DNA from: Lucifuga dentata | Taxonomy: Eukaryota > Chordata > Actinopteri > Ophidiiformes > Bythitidae | DNA: 64,000 nucleotides | Assembly (NCBI GenBank): GCA_014773175.1 | Contig: VXCM01001423.1 | Span: 62,001-126,000 of the forward strand | Direction of reading: 5' to 3' | Program-made: the position numbers and the translations under genes | Notes under the pieces: model-generated | Databases searched by the model: none | Seen by the model: only the letters and a program-made list of their open reading frames with translations | What the model was told of the DNA's origin: nothing | Shown here: one piece after another, positions 38,441-49,295 of the stretch | How the letters are laid out: every line of letters begins with the position of its first letter | Position numbering within the stretch: the stretch's first letter is position 1

Positions 38441-38836
38441 TGTGCAAACATAGCTGCAAGATTTGTCAGGTGTTGTGACAGGAAAAGGCATCTAATGGAA
38501 TAAAACCACCATGAAGACATGGTGGACATGTCTGTCATCTGTATTCCTGCACTGAACTGATCTCTACTGTAGATATAGAACAAATACCTTTAATTACATT
38601 TCTTAAAAAAAAAAAGTTGCAATGTTTACACAGTCCTAACTTATTTGTACTCATATATAGTTGATATATATATTTGATATAGCAAGTTTGCACTGTTACA
38701 ATCTGTTTATACATTTCTTTATTCAGTTATTGTATGCACATTTATGTTTTTGTTGTCGTTTGTTTTTATTTCACATTTGCTTTGGCAATGCAAATGTATG
38801 TTTCCCATGCCATTAAAGCCTCATTGAATTGAAACT
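38441..38836 (+). other. LINE 3' UTR and tail
   Basis: AT-rich UTR ending with ATTAAA at 38812-38817 and a short TTGAATTGAA tail, then immediately a GA repeat. Tails of TTGAA units are typical of this kind of fish LINE, from memory. Confidence 0.7.
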
Positions 38837-38874
38837 GAGAGAGAGAGAGAGAGAATGAATGAATGAATGAATGA
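38837..38874. repeat. (GA)9 then (GAAT)n on the 3' side of the LINE
   Basis: GA run 38837-38854 directly after the LINE tail, followed by about five GAAT units. This junction contains no N. Confidence 0.9.
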
Positions 38875-39848
38875 AAGCTGGACGGAGGAACAGAAACAAC
38901 TTTTAAATTAGATTAATACTACAGTACAAAACAATAGCTTCAGACATAATTATGCTTAATAAAACATAATAAAACTAGATACCCATAGATCTTTTGATAC
39001 TAGATTAGAGAGAACATAAGGCATCTTTAGATTCTGTTTTATGTTTACTGTTCGTAATTTTCTTATAGGTATAAAATACTTGAGGCATAAGAAAACTAAG
39101 CAGCTGCAGCCACCAGAGGACCCTGAGCAAACAAATGAAAAATATTAAGTCTGCTGGGGTTTCTTTTCACAATACTGTTATGATTTAAGTATTCATTTAA
39201 AGAATATAATACTCTTTTATATGGTTTTATATATGCACTTTCTATAATAAAATAAATGCTGTTAGGTGTTGCTATAAACACTTGGAAACTGCAAACTTAA
39301 TTTTGACATAAATATTAAATAAATACTGTATTACAACGTAAACACTATTGCCTGCATCAGAGAAGTCACAAGTAAAAATGTGGTTGTTGATGGGGAAGTG
39401 GATTAAAGGTTAAATTCTGCTCAGGGTGCCAAAAATGTTCACAAATTTGCTTACTACTATCAATATTCTCCTCTTTAACTTTGCCTTTGTGTGTTCTTCA
39501 GTTTCCTTTGTGTGCTTTGGCGACACAAATGAAATATGTGAAGAAGCTGAAGCAAGCTGAAAACACAGAAAAGGAGAGGAGGCAGGCTGGAAAAACCCAG
39601 AACCTTATACTCAAGTCTGACACAGTCTTCACACAGCTTAATATTTAATTTAAATGTCATGAAATTAAAAGAATGAAGAAGAGAAGGAGGAAAAACAACA
39701 ACGGAGATGGAGAGGGAGAGAGAGGGAGAGAGACAGGTAAACTAAATACAAAGACAGCTTACCTTTGTTTGTTTATAAATATTCTGATAATGGTTTATTA
39801 TCTTTAGCCTGACTCTCACTATCAGAGAGAGGGAGGGTGAGTGATAGT

Positions 39849-39855
<7 letters not shown>

Positions 39856-39886
<31 letters not shown>
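39856..39886. repeat. (GA)n microsatellite
   Basis: 31 nt of GA. Confidence 0.95.
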
Positions 39887-39888
<2 letters not shown>

Positions 39889-42721
39889 CCACTAAAAGTT
39901 CTCTACAACATCAAGTGTTTCTACATCAATATCAATATAAACCAAAATTTCTGAAAGCACAAGCATCATGCTCCAGACAGCTACTGTAATTATGATCAAT
40001 TTTACTGATTAACTTAATAACTTAATATATTTTCTTTTAAATCAATCCAGATTAACATCATTTTTATATCCCACTCATCCAACTAAAAGCAAAGAGGAGT
40101 TTCTTCCACAGATTAGGTCATGGATCCATTTTTAACCAGAGTTACTGGGAGTGGAGCGTTCCTCGCAATTCAGTTTGTCCTAGCAAAGAGGAACAGTGAC
40201 ACCCTGTGGCTCCCACCAGATAATACACATGCAAAATGACGTCACTTTGAAGAAGGCCAAGAGTTGGTTGGATTTGTAAACCACAGACCCTGAAAAAACA
40301 TCTAGGATAGTGTAGATTTCAATATGAATACTGTCTTTACAGCTCTGAACTAATACAACATTATCTGCAGCAGGATTTTCATCACGCTTCATTGCCGAAA
40401 CAGCAAATGCTTTTATGGTTTGAATAATTAAGACTATTGTATTCAGCCCCAAACCCCATACTCTCTTTAGTATGCACGCACACATGCAAGTGCATGTGCA
40501 CATGCATGCATGCAAGCACCACACACACACACAATCACACACGCATCACATACAGCATGTCACATGGACATACTGTATTACACAGCTCAGTGAGTGTGTG
40601 ACATGACATGTCCCAGGTGTGAAAGGGCCCATGTCAGACTTGACATGCCGCTGGCAGGTGATTAGCAAAGAGTCAGACCCGACTGCCCCCATCACACATT
40701 ATTACACAGAAGGCTCCGTCTCCCTTATATATAATTATACAAGAGTCATATGAACGTCCTTCCCACGGCTGCAGGGTCTGGAAGCAATCACAAAGAAACA
40801 TAGAGCTGAGGTGCACAGAAATATTCTTAGCAAACATTGTTTTTAACTCAGTTTGGTTGTTTCAGGTCACAAGAGAAAGTAAATTCTGCAGGTCCGGATC
40901 TTAAGCCAGACTCTCCGCAAATGGTGGTGGGGGAGTGTTGAGAGGTCACTAATGATGCTGTCAATCAATGACTTGGCGGGTGTGTCAGTCTTCTTACATG
41001 ATGCCAGAGCTGTCATTCTGCCCGGCCCACTTCAGCCACGTTTCAGGCCTGGAACACCAATGCCTGCACCACTACAATGCAGTAAGATCTTATCTGATGA
41101 CAAGAGGGAGCATGAATCCAATCTGCAGCCTACAGAAACAGACGCAGCATCACTCCTGAGGAATGCAGGAGCAGAAAACCTTGTGTAGGCTGCTTCCCCA
41201 ATTCATTTGCAGCCAATGAAAGAAGATAAATGATTAAACATGCAAACTGTCTCCATGAGCTTCAATAAACATAAGCTAATTCTGGTGAATCCTTAATCGT
41301 CTGACCTTGGCTTTTGCATTTTCCCTGGTATTACTGTAACAGGATTGGAAAGCATTGGCTTCATATCAACCGAAAACCAACTAGAGGATGAGCCTACGGG
41401 TTTATTGGCATTAATTTCCATGGCCTTATGCTGTATTTGCATAATTGCCATATATCATCACAGAGATGTTCTGCTCAACAGTGGATGAGTAGTGGAAAAG
41501 GCTTTAGGGAAATGCAATTGCTTGGAAAACTGACACAGCTTGCAGCTGACTGCTGACAGATAGCTCTATAATGATGAAGTGTAAACTTATGCTTGTCCTT
41601 CTTTATGTCTAGGAAACAGTCTGTAAAAGTTTATATGGAATTTTTGATTTGGACTTACTGCAACATCTTAAAAGATAAGATTTGAAATGTTGTGCTGTTA
41701 CATTAAAGGCTTATTTTCTCTAATTTTTTGTGAGAGTTGTGAAAACTTAAGGATCTCACCTGTAGAAATGCATCCAGTAAGACAAACCCTAGGCCCTATA
41801 CTTCCCAGAAAGCTTTGTTTTTCAATAGTCCTTTACTTCCATGATATTTTAATATTAATGTTAATCTACCTATCAGTGAATGGTACACCATGTCCAGGAA
41901 ATTGAACATAATATGAGCTAAGTGAGCCTAAGGGAGAATCATACATACAGTAACAAAGCTGCTGCCTTACTGCAATAATCATTATACTATACAGGGGTGA
42001 TACAATGTACAATTTCTGCCTTCTTCCATTAATATGTCATGAAAGGTTAGCTTGTCCAGTGAATAGAACTTACTGTGAGAATTAGGATTTCACAAGCTCA
42101 GTAGCAGGTCAACGATTTCAAACCACATTGGATTAAATGGGTGAAAAGGAATATAAGGCATCACATGCTGTGGCACAGAGTACAGTCTTTTAGGCGGATG
42201 GCTCAGTAATCTGCTTAAGTTCTCATGCTGTGTATGAAGTCCTGTGTGAAAAAAATCATTGAGACTTTGCAGTAAAACTACAAACTCTGGAAGACAATAG
42301 CTCTATGAAAGTTACACAAACTTTCTCTCTGTTGGGTAGCAGCGGGACCTGATGAAGCCAAGTGAGCCCAGTAGACAGGGTCACAAATGAGAGAGCGAGA
42401 GAAACAGAATCATAGAGATGGAGAGGAACATTTCTGAGAGGAGATAAACGCAAGGAAAAGACTGGAGACCATGAAAGGAGAAATAAAGAAATATGTCAAA
42501 TATAAAAAGGAAAAGCAAAACTATGTCCTGACAGAGAAGACATAAAAGAAGAGGAGAGGAGGTGGAAAACAATACGAGAGTGATGATGGAGAGGGTAAAG
42601 TGAGAATGTGAACCGTGACAGCTGGCAGACAGGGAAGGAGGTGCTGCTCCACTCAGCCCAGTCTCAATGCACCTTAACAGGCCAGATGGACTAACCTACC
42701 CCTCTGTACCCTTCACCAGCC

Positions 42722-42724
<3 letters not shown>

Positions 42725-42763
<39 letters not shown>
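42725..42763. repeat. (AC)n microsatellite
   Basis: 39 nt of AC. Confidence 0.95.
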
Positions 42764-42764
<1 letters not shown>

Positions 42765-43219
42765 TTTGTGTGAACCGAGTTTTGGGACTATCGAGGCCAA
42801 ACATACTTGAAGGAAAAATGCACAAGGAGTAAGATTTGATCACAGTTATATTACTTTTGAGATCTAGAGGTTGGTTGGGTGGTTTTTCCCCACAAAAGGA
42901 CAACTCGTTTGTTTATTATGGATTCATCACATTACCCAGGAAGTAAAATAGAGGGGAAAAGCAAAAAAACAAAAACACTGATGCAGCATCTCCCTCTAGT
43001 GTCTAACCTGAGTGACAACGTCATTTCAGAGATCAGCACCAAGGCAGAGGACAGCTCCTCTAGCTTTAAAACAGAAAGATAAGAAGCAACACAACTAGAC
43101 TTTATTCTGAAATCCACGATTAAAACATCACAGTTTAGTTTCGTCACCAATCAAAAAACAAACACCTTGTCTATATCTTCTCTGAATGTTGTTTCTTTCA
43201 GTAGTAGCAATTCAGCAAG

Positions 43220-43249
43220 AAAAAAAAAAAAAAANAAAAAAAAAAAAAA
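43220..43249. repeat. Poly-A with N at 43235
   Basis: A run on both sides of a single N. Confidence 0.9.
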
Positions 43250-44031
43250 CAAAACATTTGGCCAGTCCCCAAACATTATTGATTGATGTCTAGTTATAAA
43301 AAGACATCTATCATCTAGACAGAATGAAATTGAAGCTGTAGAGATCTGTGTATGTGTGTGTGCGCGCACATATCTGTGTGTGCACACTCTCCCCTGTGTG
43401 TATATGTGATACTTGTATGTGTTTGATGGGTTGTGTGTTGATGCAATACAGTATTATGAAACAATAAAATTTAGACAGCTGATTCATATCTGGGCATAAA
43501 AGCCAGAGTTTTGTTAGGTTCCTCTTTAATGAAATCTATAATTTCTGCCTCCCTCTATGCTGGTGCAGTGGAATACAGGGATTGATCATAAAGCCAGATA
43601 TCCACTGCTGCGCTGTTTTTCAGGATTGCCATGGCAATTGGTGTGCGAAGTTGCAGTATGAGAGATCATTTATTTATTAAAGAGTTCTTGTCAGAGTAGC
43701 ATGTCACACATATAAAAGTTTTATTGTATACTGCCAATGATGTCACACTCTTTGTGCGTGTCGGAATATACTTTTTTCTTTGGAACATAAATGTGTACAT
43801 GCATACAAAGACCTGGATTCATGTGCACTATACACACAAGTAAGGTCTCACACGTACACACACACACACATGCTCTAACACATGCATGTACATAAACTCA
43901 TGCTGCAGTGTCACGTAAGCAAGGTTTTGAAAAAGACTGATGTTATCGGCACAAAGGTTACAAATTCAATCACTTAGAGATGGCTGCCACATCACTGTGT
44001 CTCAAGAAAATATGACTCCATTCTCTCTGTT

Positions 44032-44038
<7 letters not shown>

Positions 44039-44097
<59 letters not shown>
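44039..44097. repeat. (GT)n microsatellite
   Basis: 59 nt of GT with one A interruption. Confidence 0.95.
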
Positions 44098-44101
<4 letters not shown>

Positions 44102-44267
44102 TGTGTACAGGCATATCCATGCATGTGTGGACAGAGGCCCTGGTGCAGATGGGGAATGTATCACTTGGTTGGCAGAAACAGAACTGTTAGAAATTCAAAC
44201 AGGGTGGAGCTGTCAGATCTGCAATCCGTTAAAGAAGAGCGATAAAAAAGAAAGGAAGGGGGAGAGG

Positions 44268-44271
<4 letters not shown>

Positions 44272-44298
<27 letters not shown>
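44272..44298. repeat. (GA)n microsatellite
   Basis: 27 nt of GA, 230 bp left of an inverted CT run at 44530-44559. Confidence 0.93.
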
Positions 44299-44527
44299 TA
44301 AACAGAATAAAAACAAGGTAATATTAAGAATGGGCTGTTCTGATCTATTAGGAGAAAAACGCCACAAAAGTATGAGGAGTGAGGCTTAGCTCAGTTTCCC
44401 ACAGAGTAATAAGAATAAAGGTCAACATGGAAGAAGATAAGAGAGAGATCCACAGTATCAGCAAATTCAACCAGTGAACCAACGTCTGCTTTCTCTCTCT
44501 CCATCTCCCTTGACCTTTGGGTCTTAT

Positions 44528-44529
<2 letters not shown>

Positions 44530-44559
<30 letters not shown>
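44530..44559. repeat. (CT)n microsatellite
   Basis: 30 nt of CT. Confidence 0.95.
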
Positions 44560-44563
<4 letters not shown>

Positions 44564-45191
44564 CGCTCCTCATCAGCAGATCTAAGTCACTGAGCTAAGC
44601 ATTTCCTGGCCATCCCACAGGATGTCAAACACAACCTGTTTGCCCTGTATGTCCATGGGTATTCTCTTATAGAAGGCATAACAACTTCATCCACATCCCT
44701 CCTTCCCTGAATACTGACCACCAGCCGATGGCATTTTCTGCTTCTACAAACCCTGCTAGGACAAGAGAATGCATTTATCTCAGAAGCTCACTACTCTGAA
44801 TTCTATTCACTCACAACCCATCTGACCCTCTATTATCCACACGGATCCAAATCAAACAGTATGCTTCAGTGTAAAAGCTTTTCTCTGTAGTGAGTGGACA
44901 AGCTGAAGCACCAGCTAAGTGTGCTCATACACAGAACTCTCCCAGTCGTCCTCTAAGATTTAACCTGCCTGTTGACTTCAGGCTTGGAGATTAGTGGAGA
45001 AGTGTACGCACTTGCCATTCTGTGAGAAGGCTGCAGACGATGCCAGTACAGAATTATAATGACCAGAACAGACAGCTGAGAAAATCCAGGGGATTTACTG
45101 TGGTCTGGTTAAATAAAGGGAAGATATGCTGAATGAGAATAGCTGTTCCACTGATTTTTATTCTTGGAATGTTTCCCTGCATGCTGCTGAG

Positions 45192-45193
<2 letters not shown>

Positions 45194-45228
<35 letters not shown>
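45194..45228. repeat. (TG)n microsatellite
   Basis: 35 nt of TG. Confidence 0.95.
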
Positions 45229-45229
<1 letters not shown>

Positions 45230-45790
45230 GTATATTTACTTTTTGTTCCAAGAGAAGAGATTGGTTGTGAGTGTGCATATTGAAGAAATTAGCTCAGAAT
45301 TACTGCCCTCCTCTGGGCAGAAATGGGACTGTCCTGCATTGTCTAAACCTCCATATTTTTCCATTTAAGCCAGCACAGCAGCACAAATCTCTAAGCATAC
45401 TAATAATATAACCTCTTAATTGGTCTCACCTTAGCTATAACACAAATTAGTGCTCTAAAAGTCTCAACGAAACAGATTCAGCTCCAAGCAACACAGCAGA
45501 TAATGGTACCTGTGGTTACGCTTTCTTTTCTCTCCAAGATTTGGAAGGGATCCATAGATAAGCTACAGCAAAACTGCTGTTGATGTCTTTGGCTTATTAT
45601 AATAAGGAAGGTCCTCAAACCTAAAGGCCATTGCAACAACCAACATGTAGTCATCTGTTTTGTCAAATCACAAAACTCCGATGTCCCATCTCATTCACTC
45701 TCTCCAGAACAAAACATTATCTGAAAGAAGCTGGATTCTGAAACATAAATATAAACATAAACATAAATATTTCACATATGTGTGACTTAC

Positions 45791-45926
45791 TGGGGTGCTG
45801 CCATCTGATAGGGTCGTCATGCTGATTGACATGCTCATTTTGTCAGAGGAGGACAGGGAAGGTGGGGAGGGGCTTCTCTTCTCCACATCCTGTCTCTGGA
45901 GGAAGTCACGCCAGGCTCGCTGGATA
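45791..45926 (-). CDS. iqcj-schip1: iqcj-schip1 internal exon carrying the IQ motif
   Basis: Read on the minus strand, this 136-nt exon starts after an AG acceptor (45928-45927) and ends at a perfect GTAAGT donor (45790-45785). It gives one base of a split Ile codon plus 45 codons. It opens with [12 protein letters not shown], which fits the calmodulin-binding pattern IQxxxRxxxxR. It continues with [11 protein letters not shown] and a Ser/Met-rich stretch ending DGSTP. From memory, human IQCJ-SCHIP1 has IQRAWREYLQRQ followed by [11 protein letters not shown] and ends this segment with a similar DSSTP. The family protein sits at the axon initial segment and nodes of Ranvier, binds calmodulin through the IQ motif, and its SCHIP1 part binds ankyrin-G and schwannomin. 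The exon ends on a codon boundary; the next exon (SCHIP1 or IQCJ-specific end) was not found in the remaining 45.8 kb. The identification rests on recall of the family, not on a search. Confidence 0.88.
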
Positions 45927-46364
45927 CTGCCCACATATGGATGAAGAGACAACATATGTACACACAGGCACAGGTGTTGATATGCGTAATATGTTCCGTG
46001 TTTGACAAATATAGAACATATATGAAATGCTAAAAGTCAGTCCATTCAAGAAGTGGCTTTTCTACAAAATTATCTAAATACATTCATAACATGCAAACTG
46101 AATAGACAAACAAGATTTCAACCAATTCATAATGTAGTAACATCTTTATTATAAGAGGTTTTAATATGTCACATTAAAATGGATTCTATTACATTTGCAA
46201 GATGATAAGAAAATGGGAATGACCAGGAAATTTATCTCAGGCTTCTAAATTTTGCTTTTACCTTAAATGATTCACATAGTAATTTTCTATTTTAATAAGG
46301 TATTTGTAATCAAAATTGAAATTTATAATGGCTCCTGTTTAAATGTGGACATAGATATACTCAC
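45927..46364 (-). other. Intron, 438 nt
   Basis: Intron between the two downstream exons, GTGAGT to CAG. AT-rich, no repeat longer than about 20 nt and no other open frame of interest. Confidence 0.8.
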
Positions 46365-46436
46365 ATCAACACCTTGGTCTCAATCGGTGGCATGTTGATA
46401 TTGATGTTGTTGACCAGGTCCATGGTCAGATGATTA
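46365..46436 (-). CDS. iqcj-schip1: iqcj-schip1 internal exon before the IQ exon
   Basis: This 72-nt minus-strand exon lies between a CAG acceptor (46439-46437) and a GTGAGT donor (46364-46359). It starts with one base completing a split codon, holds 23 codons, and leaves two bases (AT). Joined to the T that opens the 45791-45926 exon, these make the Ile before IQRAWR. The peptide runs NHLTMDLVNN and ends PPIETKVL. It aligns with the human IQCJ stretch from memory: NHQLAMD, then NNI, then LESKVKI, so residues and phases agree on both sides. The intron to the next exon is only 438 nt. A stray ORF on the plus strand over this area is not used. No domain is known for this segment; it links the extreme N-terminus to the IQ motif. 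Confidence 0.82.
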
Positions 46437-46675
46437 CTGAGCCAGGGGAGAAGGGATGGAGGGAGGATTGGGGACATTCAGAGGACACACAAATACACAG
46501 ACAAGTCCAATCTCAGTCGGGGGTATTGTGCCAATGTGGGTTATCAGTAATTAAACAGAGAAGGCTAGGTCCCATCTGCAGGGAAAGAGGCTTTTACAGG
46601 CTGTTCATTCCATCCACGTGTGATGTGTTTATTATTTGTGTGAGTGCATGCGTGTTTGCACGTGTGTAAACCCAC
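46437..46675 (-). other. Intron, 239 nt
   Basis: Short intron between two coding exons, GTGGGT to CAG. Nothing else seen in it. Confidence 0.75.
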
Positions 46676-46737
46676 CTCTGCAGCTGGAAACCTCCATCAT
46701 TAACATGCTTGAAGCCACTTGTGAGGCTCTTCACCTC
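46676..46737 (-). CDS. iqcj-schip1: iqcj-schip1 N-terminal exon
   Basis: This 62-nt minus-strand exon follows a CACAG acceptor (46742-46738) and ends at a GTGGGT donor (46675-46670). It begins on a codon boundary, gives 20 codons starting EEVKSLTSG-like (EVKSLTSGF) and including KHVNDGGFQLQ, and leaves AG, which with the T of the next exon makes Ser before NHLTMD. Human IQCJ, from memory, reads EELKRLQNPLEQVNDGKY here, so VNDG and the charged start line up. The polypyrimidine tract of its acceptor is a pure CT microsatellite (see 46746-46775). The upstream neighbour must end in phase 0; neither candidate upstream exon settles this alone. Confidence 0.76.
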
Positions 46738-46741
46738 CTGT

Positions 46742-46745
<4 letters not shown>

Positions 46746-46775
<30 letters not shown>
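46746..46775 (-). repeat. (GA)n microsatellite forming a splice-acceptor polypyrimidine tract
   Basis: A pure 30-nt GA repeat on the plus strand is CT on the transcribed minus strand. It ends 8 nt before the first base of the 46676-46737 exon, separated only by CACTCACAG-type sequence. It therefore supplies essentially the whole polypyrimidine tract of that acceptor. Confidence 0.85.
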
Positions 46776-46779
<4 letters not shown>

Positions 46780-48712
46780 TTGATGTCTCATATCTGATTT
46801 TAGTGCAGTTTTAGTACTGACAGGAAAAATACCTCAAAGTAAAGTAAAAGCAGAACCCCTGTCTACGCATGAATGCACGCGCATGTGCATGTGAATATTT
46901 GGCAGCATATGTGTGCTTGCTGTGCCCAGGAACCCCTGCAGAGATTGGGTTTGGCAGTATGTGGGCAAGGCTAGACTTTTTCTTCTGGATACACTGAAGT
47001 AAGCTATGGGAGAAGTTGGCCCGTTTCACTGTCTCAGCATTTTCTAGGCGTTGGGCCCAGAAGCAGAGAAAGTCAAAGACAAAAGTCAAAACAGAGAGAC
47101 AAGAGCGTGTCAGAAAAGATACACTGGGACATAAATCAGCAATTAAAGCACAGTTAACAAACAGATATAGTCAGATCACGGGAAATTAGAGAGTTGAAAG
47201 TAAAGCTTTTCAATAAAAATGACTTTCAGACCCATTCTCTGTTCCTTGTTCCTGCTCTCTCCTCCTGTCGGTTCCATCCTTGTACTTTAATTGTGCTGCT
47301 GTGTAATGAGGGCAAGCCTGCCTACATAATTGAGCAGACTAATTCAATTACAAGGGAGCAACAAAGTTTAAGTGGAACAGTTCTTCCTGATGAGCCCACG
47401 GGGGTCACATCAGGGCATTGTGAAGCTACCAACTACATCATTGTATGAGTGTGCATGTGTGTAGTCGAGTGTGAATGAGTGAATTTGCAAAAGTTTTCTA
47501 CTTTTATTTGAGTTCTTGTGTTATGCATAGTGAAGTATGCATGAAAGAGTACTGTATATTCATTGCATCTATTAGATGACAGATTAGCTTATAAAAACCT
47601 AACACCAAGCAATATATTACATCTACTAGATGCACTTCCACAAAAGAAAGGGCTGTACTGCAGTAGTAGGTATTTGGTTTTTCAGTCCCTTGGTCTTGAA
47701 TAAACATATATATAGAAGAAGAAAAAAAAGCTTCCCCTAAAGCATAATAACTCGCAATGGGTCTTGAATGAAATAAAAAAATGCAGGTATAAGTAAGCTA
47801 CTGTGCATATATCTAGTTTCAGCTCTGTCTTGTTTAATTTTGCAGCAGAATTCAAAGCCACTGTCAAAACACAGCAGAATCAGTTTTTGTCCAAAGGTTT
47901 ATCTTGTGTGGCTTTTTGCCCAGTCCCACTGTGGCAGCCACTGTTGTTTTTCTCATTTCTTTGCTCCCAGAAGGATCAAGCAGCTCATTAGATAGAATCA
48001 AGGACTTTGACAAGTGATCAATGATTGCCTCAAGAAGACATTTTTCATTTCTTTTTGTCTTTCCCTCTTAATTTCTGTCTAACAAACAGGATCTGTGACA
48101 GCATAGCTGTAACTGTTTTATGAACATGGCTTCTGTCCAATCCGAACCCAGAGTTTTCTCCTGTACTGAGACTCAAAGTCACCTCAGCTTTTCCAAATCT
48201 CTCTCATACAAGCCCAGACAGATAGCTCTCTCTCTCTCGCTCTCTCTCTCTCTATCATCTAACGTACATCACTCTCAAGCAAAAGCTCACTCACACTTTA
48301 AAACAGGCTTTCAAAAATGTCTAAAATTTGGGATTTTTGAGAGACAGGAGCAAGGCAGGGGAGATGAAAAGGAAAGAAACCAAAAAAAAAAAAAAAAAAA
48401 AAAAAACTGAGGAAAAAAGAGAAAATGAAGAGAGGCAGGAAAAGAAAACTTAAAGACAGTGGGCTACAGAAGAAAGTCTAGGGAAGAGAGATGGCAGACA
48501 GAGAAATGTACAAAGGGCAATGATGGGGGGTTGAGACAAATATAAAGGAGGAAAGAAGGCTTGTGTGTGTGCATGTGTGTGTGACTGTGAGGTTCAAGGT
48601 AATGCAGTTGCTGGGAGACTGAATGAGCTGATCATTTCAATTTCCCCTTCGAGTCACTGATGGCTCTGTCACAGTTCTGGCCAGACAAACTATTATCCTG
48701 CCTTATGTGCAT

Positions 48713-48737
48713 GCACGCACGCACGCACACGCACACG

Positions 48738-48772
<35 letters not shown>
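48713..48772. repeat. Compound (GCAC)n-(CA)n
   Basis: GCAC/CGCA units grade into pure CA; alternating purine-pyrimidine throughout. Confidence 0.93.
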
Positions 48773-48775
<3 letters not shown>

Positions 48776-48917
48776 TATGCAAATAATAGCATAGGCATTC
48801 CAAATCTAATCCACACATTCAAACACAGACAGACATACACACATATCACTAGCCATCCAAACTCTGATCCTGGTTCCTGACAGCAGACAGCTAAAAGTAA
48901 CATCCTCCCCCACTTAC

Positions 48918-48932
48918 CTCCTTTAGCGATAC
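48918..48932 (-). CDS. Candidate 15-nt coding microexon of iqcj-schip1
   Basis: On the minus strand a TGTGGTCACAG acceptor is followed by 15 nt and then a consensus GTAAGT donor (48917-48912). The 15 nt read VSLKE in phase 0, which is the phase needed by the 46676-46737 exon. Joined, the peptide would run SLKEEVKSL, compared with MRLEELKRL at the start of human IQCJ from memory. Support is only splice-site quality, phase and this short resemblance; a chance pair of sites is quite possible. The 63013-63035 candidate exon ends in a different phase and cannot be joined directly. Confidence 0.3.
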
Positions 48933-49258
48933 CTGTGACCACACTACAGAAGATGAAGGGCATTTTTTAACATCAAACACAAAAGACATTACGTTAATCT
49001 TATCACTGTTAATTGGTGAGTGCATACAAAATCTGTCTGCAATGATATATGTACATTTTGATGGTTAAACTACTAAATACTCAAATTTATTGGGCTTAAA
49101 GATAAATGTGGCTTCAAGTGGCTGTTTAACTATGAAATTCAAATTACAGCAGAATTGTTGTGGCACAGTGTCCGGAAGCCTGCATTTGATGTACTGTAGC
49201 CATTGCAAAAGTTGAAAGACAGACCACTTAAGGAAGTATGATGGCTCAGTTTTAGCAC

Positions 49259-49295
49259 TTTTTTTTTTTTTTTTTNTCTTTTTTTTTTTTTTTTT
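49259..49295. repeat. Poly-T with N at 49276
   Basis: T runs on both sides of an N. Confidence 0.9.

Larger units (their letters stand above)
32417..38836 (+). mobile_element. Near full-length non-LTR retrotransposon (LINE), decayed
   Basis: A sense-strand LINE with a 5' leader of about 630 nt, ORF1 (33051-34847), ORF2 (34866-38440) and a 3' UTR of about 400 nt. The 3' UTR has an ATTAAA signal (38812-38817) and ends in two TTGAA-like units. GA repeat flanks both sides (32362-32415 and 38837-38854), suggesting insertion into a GA/TC microsatellite. The left junction coincides with an N. Frameshifts in both ORFs and two in-frame stops in the reverse transcriptase part show the copy cannot be active as assembled. 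The clade is uncertain: an SGNH-like domain in ORF1 is known from CR1/L2-group elements, while insertion into TC repeats recalls the fish Tx1-clade elements Kibi and Koshi. About 250 bases of the length are assembly duplications. Confidence 0.93.
38875..45790. other. Non-coding, presumed intron right of the LINE
   Basis: No exon found. Simple repeats listed separately. The block at 41391-41465, with ATTTGCATAATT, resembles conserved regulatory sequence but this is only an impression. Confidence 0.5.

Noticed and set aside
1..45790. Later SCHIP1 exons (DYREDG-type acidic region, C-terminal coiled coil)
   Set aside because: Looked for on the minus strand but not seen; presumably outside the window.
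46811..47089. 92-residue minus-strand frame directly upstream of the first firm exon
   Set aside because: Does not match IQCJ, and no splice site joins it in phase to the exon at 46676-46737.
48703..48963. 86-residue minus frame starting MPFIFC
   Set aside because: Its frame does not fit the downstream exon; only the 15-nt candidate inside it is kept.
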